A stretch of DNA of 64,000 nt from Diploscapter coronatus (lineage: Eukaryota; Nematoda; Chromadorea; Rhabditida; Rhabditidae): the NCBI GenBank assembly GCA_964036155.1, contig OZ038422.1, positions 11,307,201-11,371,200 on the forward strand. The letters are read 5' to 3'. Shown here in pieces: positions 37,601 to 47,901 of this stretch. A model generated the notes under the pieces. That model saw only the letters and a program-made list of their open reading frames with translations. It did no database searches and was not told the DNA's origin. A program made the translations under genes and the position numbers. Each line of letters opens with the position of its first letter. Position 1 is the first letter of the stretch.

Positions 37601-39520
37601 CGCCATTGAGCGGGTGAGATAAAGTTTTTCTCCGGTATCGTTACCAAATGATACCAATCAGACTTGAAACTTGTTTGAAATTTGGCCACCGCACCGCACT
37701 ACAGTTGCGGTGGAAAAGTTCCGATTCTGATACCACCAATTTCAGAGCACCATTCGTTTCTCCCGGCGGTTTCTCGTTGTTCCCATTTTTGGGATCACCT
37801 GGACTGCCATTCCCGCCAACTTCTGGGACCCAGGTACCAATGCCAGCGCCGTTGACGGGAGCTTTTGACGGAACACCAAATACCCCCGCCTTCAATTTGG
37901 CTCAGCTATTGGGGAGACAGATTACGGAGGAAATCAAGGTCAAGTTGGGACCGGAAGATGGAAATCAGAAGGAGGAGAAGAGGTCTATCAATGAAGTGAT
38001 ACATGCCTGTCTGAATAAACAAATCTAGGGATAACAAATCGACTGGAAGTATTCATCTTGAGGCTCCATCGCTAAGAAAGGAGGCGGCGTCCATTTCGCC
38101 TTCGATCAGCAGTGAAACTTCTTCGACCAGTGGACAGGAGGCTCAGCACGATCACACAGACTCATCGTCAGTGTCTATCGGTCGTTGTGAGTCTGACGAC
38201 GACAAAAAGAGGGATCTTCCGAAACCGCAATCCATGCCAATTTTATCCTCGCTCATGTCGGACTTGAAGCGAGAAATCGCCGCCGAAGTGAACAAGTCCG
38301 GAAACACCAACGGGGTTCCAACTAAAAAGACCGAAGATGAAAAGCCGGTTTGAAGAATTCAACTAGCCTCAAGAATTACGATTTTGCAGATAAACCCAAG
38401 GGACTCTTCTTCACCGCCTTTGACGGAAAACCCTCTACTTGCAATGCAGAAAATGTGGGCTGAAACCGAACCACCCCCACCTAGACAGGTACGATTTTCA
38501 ATGAAATTTGAAAAAAAAAAAACTCTGGAAAAATAATTTATTGATTTTTAGATGCCGGTGTTGTCGAAGCATCAGTGCGGCGTGTGCTTCAAGCACTTCA
38601 GTTCAAGCTCGGCCCTGCAAATCCATATGAGAACGCATACAGGTGAGTGAAACACAAGGACAAGTTTGAAAAATAAAAAGGATAAACATTTTAGGCGACA
38701 AACCTTTCAAATGCGAAGTCTGTTCGAGGGCATTTACTACCCGCGGAAATCTGAAAGTTCACATGGGCACGCACAACACTTGGCAGTCTCCAAGTAGAAG
38801 GGGTAAGTACGAAAAAATGAAAATCTTGTAAAAAAAAAAAAACCAACTCATCTGTGAAAAATTTCGTGAAAATCAGCCTTTCATTTATGAAATTCCAAAG
38901 AAAACCAACCTCACACATAATAACGAAAATGACGAAAAATATCAAGTTATAAAAAGAAAAAAAACTATTTAGGCCGCCGAATTTTCGACGCCGGAGTTGG
39001 TTCAGCGGACGGCACGCCCATCAAATCCCCGTTGGGTCTTCCTGTGTCGGGCGCAAACCCCCTGGCAGGATTGGCTGGGTTGCCACCCCTCTTCTCTCCA
39101 ACTGGAGGACTCCCGCCAGCTCTGCCAAACATGGAAATGCTCATGATGATGTGGGGAAGAGTGTGTTCGGTTTGTCAGAAGGTAAAGATCGAGATTTTTT
39201 TTCGAAACTTTCAAATTTTTAACGAAAATGTTACTAAAGGGTTGGAATGATGATAGACTGATGAAAACTGCTAAATTTTGGGAATTTTTATGAAAAAATA
39301 TTAGAGAAGAGGTTAGTAGGAAGGAAATTAGTAGAAATGTTGACAAAAAAATTACAAGTTTTGAGTAAAAAGTAAACTTACCTGTAAGTTTTAGGTTTGT
39401 GCGACCCCAGCTGAGTTGGAATCCCATTTGAAGGATCATTTGAGCAGCGTGGGAGTGCCCACACACGCTTCCGGAACCCCAGAACCCGAAAGTCCGAAAG
39501 CTGTTCAGGCTTCCGAGTAA
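28662..39520 (+). CDS. sem-4: Spalt/SALL-family C2H2 zinc-finger transcription factor
   Basis: A nuclear transcription factor controlling neuronal, vulval and mesodermal fates in worms. Eighteen exons join to 960 aa: 28662-28755, 34367-34533, 34649-34906, 35916-36023, 36098-36394, 36474-36588, 36630-36718, 36918-37062, 37107-37333, 37379-37481, 37523-37613, 37746-37982, 38029-38347, 38390-38488, 38552-38642, 38695-38802, 38973-39181, 39395-39520. The N-terminus SRRKQQKPQ matches the NuRD-recruiting motif of SALL proteins. Paired fingers lie at about residues 403-451 ([20 protein letters not shown]) and 791-840 ([17 protein letters not shown]), with single fingers near 165-186, 497-517 and 914-934. 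The motif [20 protein letters not shown] ([15 protein letters not shown]) before the second pair is SALL-typical. Exon 8 ends at a GC donor. The exon 5 start (36098 or 36101) is uncertain by one codon. It is longer than C. elegans SEM-4 (about 740 aa). Confidence 0.95.
28756..34366. other. sem-4 intron 1 (5.6 kb), repeat-rich
   Basis: This non-coding intron separates the SALL N-terminal motif exon from the rest of the gene. It holds several TGAAGATCAGCT motifs (about 29781, 29838, 31310, 32323, 33350, 33722), a CATACTATT-type relative near 32092, a (CG)n run near 31104, and a perfect tRNA A-box-like string at 31960-31971. A TTTCCCAG acceptor at 34321-34328 near its 3' end may start a shorter transcript. 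Confidence 0.7.
34321..34347 (+). promoter_or_regulatory. Candidate alternative (trans-splice) start for a short SEM-4 isoform
   Basis: TTTCCCAG at 34321-34328 is a plausible spliced-leader acceptor. The ATG at 34345 reads [12 protein letters not shown], passing through the normal exon 2 acceptor in the same frame as exon 2. A tiny upstream frame (ATG ATC TCA TGA at 34337) overlaps that ATG. Such an isoform would lack the NuRD-type N-terminal motif. Confidence 0.4.
36748..36834. repeat. Foldback element in sem-4 intron 7
   Basis: CTTAGTTCATAATTCGCG (36751-36768) pairs with 36814-36831 at 17 of 18 positions, and inside it GGGGTC pairs with GACCCC. It is a compact MITE-like insertion of about 85 bp in a 199-nt intron between the proline-rich part and the first finger pair. 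Confidence 0.6.
37063..37106 (+). other. 44-nt GC-AG intron in sem-4
   Basis: Exon 8 must end ...CATACTG and join GGGAACGCCCC to give the finger linker HTGERPF. The only donor that does this begins GCAAGT, a standard non-canonical GC donor, and the intron ends TTTAG. No GT donor nearby preserves the frame. Confidence 0.85.
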
Positions 39521-40753
39521 AATTTGAAATCTTTATCCGAGTCTATTTCTCGCAAATGTCAAAATATTGGAATTCTGAATTTTCATAAAGTAGATTCTTA
39601 TCATTTTATAATGGTTCGGTTTTACCCGTAAAATTATGAATTATTTCGTTTGCGATTTATAATCCCTGATTTCTATGAATCTCAGCTTTAAGTTTTACTC
39701 TCTTTATCAGTTATTTATCATTTTCTTGTTTTTTTCTTATCATTTTTATTTTATCACCTCATTGATAAGATTTAGCTTTGATTTGATTACACTATCGATT
39801 TCCACAATAATAACTTAACTAAATTGTTATTCGACTACAAATTTTCATGCATTTTCTTTGAAATGAGAACTCTCAAAGTCTTTCGCTTTAACGTTGCATA
39901 TGATTTCTCAACTTTATTTATTTTCCCTACAAATATTACATCTTTGGTGCTGCTATATTATTCTCATTTTCAATTACTATTGGTCTCTAAATTTAGTACT
40001 TTTGCAAGAAGATACTTTTCCTTGTAAAATTAATCGTATTTATTTATCCTGCCCATTCTTGAATCTACGTCCACTCCCGGTTCTAATTTTCCAACTTTGT
40101 CTCTCAAAAACCCCGCTAAAATGGTCTCTGAAATTACTGTATTCCTAGTTTTCATAATAAAGTATTGGATTTAAATAAATCACTTTTCAAAATACCTTTG
40201 GCTTTTAAGTAGGATTTTTCGAATAATATTTTCGCAAGTTTATTCAACTCTAACTAGACCTGAAAAAGACGTATTAACAACTAAGAACATTTTAGAGAAA
40301 AAAAACCGATAGTGTACCCAGTAAATCGAGGATAAGCAAAATGTTTTGAATAAATTAATTAGGGGGGAAATTTGATAAAAAAATCATATCCGGAAAACAT
40401 CAAATTATTTATAGGGTATAAAAAGTAGAAAAGATAGTATAGCTTTAGAAAGAAATGACAAGAAAGTGAAGAGATCTCTCAAAAATCAAGTTTGGGCTAG
40501 AGGGTAGAAATGAGGACTTTGGGGAAGTTAGCCGAAGAGGTTCGTCGCACTAGACGGATTTGCTGAAAGATTTTGCCTTTCAAAAATTGATCAATTTTAA
40601 AAACTATCAACTATATAAAAAAAAAAATCGCATCTTCCCCTCCATTAAAAATATTTTTAAAAAAATAAATAAATAATCTTTTCTTTTCACTCTTCAGCTT
40701 TATTTTTTTCTCATTTATCATTTTTTTTTTTCAAATTAAAAAGCAATCTAACC
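39521..40753. other. Convergent intergenic region, sem-4 3' flank
   Basis: It holds the sem-4 3' UTR with a candidate polyadenylation signal AATAAA at 40156-40161, then the 3' flank of the leftward RRM gene. It is very AT-rich, and nothing coding was seen. Confidence 0.55.
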
Positions 40754-43700
40754 TTACTGTTCTGAAGTTGAGATCGAGGATCCGGGCGCAGGCTCGGCGC
40801 TCATCGTACACACCGCCGCAGAATCAGGGGGATTGCCAGGGGACGCTGTATAGTCCTGCAATTTGCATCCGTGATTTTTTTTTATATTTCGAAAAACTAC
40901 AGCAGACTTTACTCTAAATCAAAAGGAGTATGGTAAACTCTCGTTAGAAAGAGGCTATAAGAATGTTTCTTTAAAAAGAAATTGAATATTTCCAACCTGG
41001 ATAGAAGTGGAGGGTGTATTGGCTCCGCTGGAATTGCTCATCGACGCGGCCACTGAGGGGATGCTGCCTTGCTGCTGCTGGGTCTGGTAGAGAGCAGGGG
41101 CAGCCTAAAATAGGAATTATTTAGAACCTGAATTTTTAAATTCATAACTGAGATCACAAATCAATGATACTGTGTTTTCAAGTTTAAAATTTCATTCTGT
41201 CAGCATAAATTTTAACTATACCTTTCAACACACACAGAAGAACAAAGAAACGAAATGATAAAGTAGAAGTATCATTATTTTTTCACTTCTTAATCAGTAA
41301 GCTGACCTTTTTACCTTTGGATATTATGCGTGAATTTCGTACCTGAACAATGGCATTGGGATTGACGGGCTGTTGTTGAGGGATCTGCTGCATGTTCATT
41401 TGCATGGGCATCTGTTGCTGCATTTGCTGCATGCTCACTTGGGGCATTCCCATTTGCATCGGCTGCTGCATGACCTGCATACCGCCAGCCATCGATAACA
41501 TCCCCTGCGCGGGCTGGTTCTTCATCTGCTCCATCTTAAAATTTTAATCTTTTTATTCAAAAAATTCAGATCAAATATTTTCCCTCTCATAATCAACTTT
41601 TTCCATTTCTTTAAAAATTCAAAATATTCATCTTTTCGCAAGTAAATATGCAATTTTCTATAACTCAAGTTAAAAAAATAAACAACAAATCTTAGAGTGA
41701 AAAAATCAAATTGAATTTTTTCCCAACCTCTTCCGGCGTCATGTCCTCCAATCTGAACAGCATCATCCTGTGGAAGTCGGTGAGATGCTCGAGCAGCGCC
41801 CAGCACGACAGGAAGCGCTGGTTGCACGTTGCGCACTTGATTCGCTTGGGCTCGTCTAAAATTCTTTCATTTTCTTTACTATTATCACCACATCACAGTA
41901 TGTTGATCCCATTTTAATCTCGTGCAAACGAGGCGCACCAGATAATGACCATTATATTGTGAGTTGTATATTTTTATTTTATGAACTCTTTTTAACTTTA
42001 GTATTTTGTTCTGGAAAAGATAAATATTTTCTTGTAAAAATATTTTTTAATTTGCTATTTAAAAACCCAACCATCAAACTTCCTTCTGGCACACCCGGCA
42101 ATGCGATGATCCTTGAAGGCCTCGTACTCACAGGTCACGAAGCGGCATTGGCCGCAGATCAGCGTGTCAGCCATTTCTGGAAATTGTTATATTTTTAATT
42201 TTCAAAGAAAGACTGATTGAATAGTCGTCTAAAAAAATCGAAATTTTTAACACCGCCATTCTTTTTCTACAACTTTTTGAATTTTTAAAATTTTCAAACT
42301 CTCTACAATCCGATAAATTTCAGCCTTTCAATAAAAAATGTTTCCTACAGTAAATAATTTTTTTAAAAAATAAAAAAATATTTTGCAAACCAGTAACAGC
42401 GAGATCGTCGTCGGTGGTCTGGTCATTCATGGCGGCAACGCGATTGAGTCGGTTGAGCTCAGCAACTTCGTCGAATTCGTCTTTGACCGCCTTCGACGAA
42501 CGAGACTTTTCCCGGTCACGATCAGAACGGTCGTCTGCACTGCGTTTGCGACTGCTGAAAATATAAGGATTTTTGCGGAAAATTGAATTTCAGAGAAAAA
42601 TGAGAGTGAAATTGATTTTTTGAAGAAAATAATTAAAAAAGAACCAAACTACTCTACATTTTTGAAAGGTGGTTTGGCTTTTTTCAGATAGCCAAGTTTC
42701 TGTAAAGTTGGTTTTAAGAAAAATGAAGAACAATTTGATCTTTTCTGAAATGAAAAAAGGAAAATTCGCGTTCCTGGAAAATTGCTCAGGAAGTTGAAGC
42801 TTTACTTTTTCCAGGAAATAAAATTAATTATTCCGGATCGTTGAAAATTAAGAGAATTTGAAACTTGTCCTAAAAAAGTGGACGATAAAATATTCACTTT
42901 TCAATTGGCTGAGCCAATACTCGTTCCCTCAAAGTGATTCAAATATTGAACACTTCTAAAGAGTTTGAGAAAACTAGGTTTCTAAAACCGATTTTCTCAA
43001 AGACCATTGGTAAAAATAAATCAGCAAATAAAAGTCAATACAACGAAATTTTTGTTCGCAAATTACAAGTAAATTGAAAATCAAATCAAATTGAATAGAA
43101 ATCTCCGGCAAACTACGTGAGGTCTTCTGCAAGTCCGCAGCACTGCGTAGGTCGATTTCCCCCAGCATGTTGAACAAGAAGGAAAAAGATAATGAAAGGA
43201 GGGAAAATGAGGGACGGGGAAAAGTGGGCGTGGTCTCCTCAATAAAACTGCAAAATGGGACAGAGAAAAGAGTCCGGCAAAAACCTTCATAAATTTGTTG
43301 AGAAAAAACCGATAAAAATACCAAGTGGCTGTTAGACTGGTATTTTTCAACACAAAATGATAGAGACGCAGAGAATTAAACCGCGCTTATTTTTTGAAAT
43401 TTTGCAACAGACCTAGGGTATTTGGGTCGGATTCAGTGATACGAGTGGGATAGGTGGCACAGCTATTCTGACTTAAGTCCTCCCCAGGTCTTTTTTTCGC
43501 AAAAATACGGCACAACATTTGAGAACGCGATTTTGGAGCGACGTTTTTACCTATCCCTGTCCCTTTCGCGATCTCGGTCAGAGTCCTCCCTCTTCCTGCT
43601 GTGCTGAGGCGGTCCGATCACTGCTAAGTGACAGTCTAAAATTGAGCAATTACATTTTTCCAAACACTTGGAAAATTGCAAAAATAAATGAATAAAAATA

Positions 43701-45464
43701 AATAACAAATCCTGGAGAAATACGCTCCAGAAAAACTGGGAATAAGTGTAAATTTCGCTGTTTTACTTCTTGTAAAACAATTTGAAAAAACGCGCGAAAT
43801 AAAAATGCGGCCTTCGTAGGCTTGCTGAAAAACAAATAAAATTTAAAAATCAAGTCCAAAAAATGAAAAATTGAAAATAATTCGGCAGAAATTGTAAAAA
43901 TCGTAGACTTGCGCACGGTGAAGTGCTTATAATTCTGCATCTTTCAACTTAAAGGGGTGATTTTAAAACTTTTTAAAGGGATATATCACGAAAGGAAGAA
44001 AATCTCTGAAATTTCAAGAGACATGGAAATCGAAGATATTTAGATTTTTCAATATTTAAGGATATACGGTAATTTTTCATTTTCTTACCAAGAATGGTGC
44101 CCATGAATCTCATGCCGTGGCATTTCTTGCACGCCGTATCGGCCTCGGCTGCCTCAGCGAATTGTACGAACGCGTAGCCCTGAAAATTTATTTTTATTTT
44201 CAAAAAATCTAATAAAAATCGATATTTTAGCGCATGCGTATATTTCCTAAAAAAAATTTTTTTAAACCAGAAGAAATTAAGATCCTTTGTATTTTTTACC
44301 TCTAAGTTACTCTTACCCACTTGTACTTTTTAATTTAAGATTATTGTAATTTTTACCTTGAAATAGGCGAGCGCAATGAGCCTACCGTAGGGCTTGAACA
44401 GTTTGATGAGGTCGTCCCGGATCACGCCCACTTTGTTGATGTTGCCCACAAACAGGCGGGCTCTAAAAATCAATAAAAATATTCTTTTAGATAAATTTAA
44501 ATTTCAGAAAAGAAATAACTGAAGAATATTATCGTTTCAAATAAAAATTATGACGAATTTTTTCTTGAAAAAAACCTGATCATGGCGGGATCCTTGCTGC
44601 TCGTATCATAGCTGATGTCTTCGTTTTTGGAGCTCGAGATTCTAAAATAGCAATTTTTTTTTTTTAAATTTGTATTTTTCTCGAGTACGGGATTTTTCAT
44701 GAACATGAATAAATTCAGGTCTTAAATTTGAAACGACATTTTCGCAACTTACGTATTGAGCATCGTAGAATATGGCAGTCCTTTTCCATCCTCGCCGAAA
44801 GTCGGCCGTGCCGTGCCGTAGAACGGATTCACTTGGGGCTAAAATAAATAAAAAATAATAATGATTTTGCAAGTTTCCAAAAATGATTATCTTTATCATT
44901 TCATGTAAAATAATAAAAATTGCGAATTTTTGAGAGGATAGAATTATTTTAGGTATACCAATTTTTATCTTACTGTACAGTAAAAAAGATAAAAACAAGA
45001 ATAATTTGAGAAGAAAAATCACATTCAAGTTTTGAAGAAAAGATAAATAAAAATTTTAAAAATATTTTAAAATAAAAAAAAAACCTGTTGCATAACTGGC
45101 TGTTGCTGAACCATGGGCTGTTGAAATTGCTGAACTCCCGTCATTCCGAACGACTGAGCCGACTAAATATATATTTTAGTTCTCAAATTTTTAAAATGTT
45201 TTTTTCTGAAATAGATCAATACGAAAAACGAAATATTTACCTGGCCGTACATAGCGAGGGTCGCCTGGTCAGGATAATTGTATCCTCCCGGGGCGGGCTG
45301 GCCGTACTCTTAAATTATTTGTTCTAAGCTTCAGGGAAAATTTAAAAAAAGAATACATTTTAGATGTTCATTGAATTTCGGAGAAAAACAATTTTCTAGA
45401 GTTTTCATAGAAAATGTCGAGGCTTTTAGAAGGTGTAAAATTCCTCGAAAAACCAACCTGACAT
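40754..45464 (-). CDS. RRM protein (hnRNP C/RALY-like) with C2HC and C2H2 zinc fingers
   Basis: A predicted RNA-binding nuclear protein. Fourteen exons join to 461 aa: 45458-45464, 45241-45308, 45085-45162, 44753-44838, 44576-44641, 44357-44462, 44089-44179, 43551-43635, 42391-42554, 42072-42176, 41728-41855, 41343-41534, 40997-41104, 40754-40855. A Gln/Tyr/Gly-rich N-terminus precedes an RRM at about residues 103-175 with RNP2 (LFVGNI) and RNP1 (GYAFVQFA); the short spacing resembles hnRNP C/RALY. A charged RD/RS segment follows (about 181-215), then a C2HC finger (C258, C261, H274, C279) and a C2H2 finger (C293, C296, H309, H314). The C-terminus is Met/Gln-rich. The start is the first ATG after a TTTCAG acceptor at 45494, making a 7-nt coding first exon; an upstream coding exon is not excluded. 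Four donors are GTTGGN. Confidence 0.85.
43409..43491. repeat. Foldback element with AGACCTAGGG/CCCCAGGTCT termini
   Basis: The termini AGACCTAGGG and CCCCAGGTCT are inverted. Inner blocks (GGTCGGATT and TCTGACTTAAGTCCT) recur in the element at 58782-58972. It lies in intron 8 of the RRM gene. Confidence 0.5.
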
Positions 45465-45751
45465 GTGATTGCTGTGCGGGTAGTAGGGTCGATCTGAAAT
45501 TAGAAACTCTTGTGAAAATTTATGAAGATTAGAAAACGATAAAATGCGAAAATCGATAGAAAGTGGAAATAACTTGGTGGGCGCAGAGATATAAGCAAGG
45601 GACTGTTAGAAGAGAGGAGAGTGAAGAGAAAAAGGGACTAGAGAGAAAGAAAACGATGAAATATGAAACATTTCAAGATTTGAACCATGCAAAGCTTCAT
45701 TCGACTGTAGATTTACGATCACAACAAATCATGCAATGAAATTTAAGAGGG

Positions 45752-46002
45752 TATTTGTAAGACCCGAACAACTGTCTACATTTCAGAAAAAGTCTCACAA
45801 ATCGAGATTTGACCATAAAGTTGGATACCTCTATGGGTCCTAATCGCAAAACCAAGGAGACAATGCCCCGCCCACTTTAGAAGGCAGGGCTTTGTCTTCT
45901 CGGTCTTGTGATTAGAACCCATAGGAACACCCAACTCTGGTCAAATCACGAGTCGTGAGACTTTTTCTGAAATGCGGACAGTTGTCCGAGGCTTACGAAT
46001 AT
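45752..46002. repeat. Long inverted-repeat MITE, about 250 bp
   Basis: Arms of about 110 bp face each other (GTAAGACCCGAACAACTGTC against the complement of GACAGTTGTCCGAGGCTTAC), with interior blocks CTATGGGTCCTAATC and GATTAGAACCCATAG. A related half-copy is at 55398-55520. Its ends are approximate and no clear target-site duplication was seen. Confidence 0.75.
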
Positions 46003-46609
46003 TTTCTTGAGAGATCAATAAATGCATTACAATCTTCCTTACGCCAATGAAGTGCTGCCCCACTGCTTCAAAATATTAAGCCAATTTTTATCGTGACTCA
46101 TAACTATTATCATCATTCGTAATTTTATGATGAGATTTTGAGCTATACAACTCAGGAAGCTTTTTCTCGCGTCATTACCCGAATTCTCCGATCAACCTAA
46201 CTCAGTAGTAACGCTGAGAAAATGATCTGAACCCCGGGCTGCTTGAAAATGACGGTATGACGGTGCCCATAGTTAGGGATAGGCAGGGTGGCTAGATAAA
46301 GGAAGAAAGGCATGGGAAAGGAAACGCACTGTCATATCGTCATTTCTAAATTACCATCGAACAACTCATCGGCTGAGGAAATTCTAAGGATGATAAGCCC
46401 CTTTCATCGTCAATAATTTCATACTGTCTATCTGACAATGCTCGAATTTTGCCAAGGTTTATCTTTCTTTCGATAATATATTTAAACACCAAATGATTTG
46501 TAAAGAGTTATCCTATTATTTGCCAATAGTCACGAATTTAGGAGTTCCTTTCTCCATCCTAAATTATTATCATTATTTCAAATTTTACCTTTATAGGGAC
46601 TAATTGTAA

Positions 46610-46802
46610 GGGCCCGTTCATACTTAGTTGCATGCAACTTGCAATTCGCGTGCAACTCGGCGAAATAGTATGAGAAACGCGGAGAGTGGCCAAATTGCAG
46701 CAAGTTGCATGCAATTTTGTCCATTCATTCTCTCTTCATTTTCCGTGCTATTTTGAGCGAGTTGCAAGTTGCATGCAACTGCAACTAAGTATGAACGGGC
46801 CC
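46610..46802. mobile_element. Harbinger/PIF-like MITE, 193 bp, TAA target-site duplication
   Basis: The terminal inverted repeats begin GGGCCCGTTCATACTTAGTT and continue through GCATGCAACTTGCAA. The element is flanked by TAA at 46607-46609 and 46803-46805, the 3-bp duplication expected of the PIF/Harbinger superfamily. It has no coding capacity. Its interior carries GAAATAGTATGAGAAA and the facing complement CGTGCTATTTTG, the same motif that is scattered over the sem-4 gene desert. Confidence 0.75.
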
Positions 46803-47786
46803 TAAGGATTGCTGCTTATATACGAACATTTTTCACCTTTTTCTATCCAATACATGATACGCTATTTGTAAAAAGCAAGTTTTCATAGAAGAGAGGTACC
46901 AAAAGTTGAGATCAAAATTTTGGGTCGAATTTTTGCCCCCGGGGAGTTTTCGACTACGCTGATGACGAATCTGAAAAGATCTCACCGACACGGTCACTTG
47001 CTGGCTGTCTATCGTCAGAAAAGTCAAATCATAAGTCGAAGTACGGAATATTTTCGATTTTATTTTTATAAATCAAGTCATGCTGCCAACTTTATTTATA
47101 TCGATCTGTTTTTGGAAGACTATCCTTTAACATGTGGAGAGATTATTTTTTCTTGCAAGCTATATCTTACCAATTGGTCCGCTCTATTACTACCGTAGTA
47201 TTCATCGGTATCGGTTTTGTAAACGAATTCCCCTGACGGTGGACATTTTCTAGAATTATAAGCTTTGAGAAAGGGGATAAGATTTCGTAGACCCGGAGAT
47301 ATCCAAATGGATTTGAATAGATCCCCCTTCCATCAAACTTCACTGGAGGTGTGGGGGATCAAGATCATCCTCTAGCTCTTTTCTCGATTGCCTTATTTAT
47401 ATTGGTCTTACTTGTTTTTCTCGAGATTTAAAAAATCCCAAGATCTCTAGATTTGGATATCCTAAACAGTTACCTCTGGGTATCTTTCATCGTATGATAA
47501 GAGATTTAAAATATCCCAGACGGCTTTCCTCGAGTATCCTCTATCATGTAACGAGATTTTCTTTTTTCTTATCTTTTCCTTTGAAATTTCATTTCGTTGT
47601 GTATCATTTCGAATTCGTTATTACTCATTTTTATTTTTTTCAGCTTCCAGAAAGCTCTATGATTTGTCAGCATCTATGAATTTTCCAATGTCGCCTCGTA
47701 ATCTTCTTTGTTGAGCTCTCGATTTCGCAATCTTTCTCGTATAAAAGATGCTTCCTTCCAACACGGCGCTCTTTTCACATTAGGAT

Positions 47787-47901
47787 CAGGGATGTTTGCA
47801 GTGCGGTGCGCAATTTTTGGAAAAGCTTGCGGTGCGGTGCGCGATTTTTTAAAATGATCTGCAGTGCGGTGCGCCACTTTACTGCACCGCCAACATCCCT
47901 G
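47787..47901. mobile_element. hAT-like MITE, 115 bp, with an 8-bp target-site duplication
   Basis: The termini CAGGGATGTTTGC and its complement (GCCAACATCCCTG at the right end) match at 12 of 13 positions. Both sides carry ATTAGGAT (47779-47786 and 47902-47909). An 8-bp duplication and a CAGGG terminus are hallmarks of hAT elements. The interior is three near-tandem copies of a GTGCGGTGCGCNATTTT unit. Confidence 0.8.

Noticed and set aside
42974..43353. Overlapping minus ORFs within intron 8 of the RRM gene
   Set aside because: The exon-to-exon splice 43551 to 42554 is phase-perfect without them, and the translations look non-coding.
47674..47877. Minus ORF with repeated HRTA-like units
   Set aside because: The repeats are the translation of the triplicated GC-rich unit inside the hAT-like MITE.
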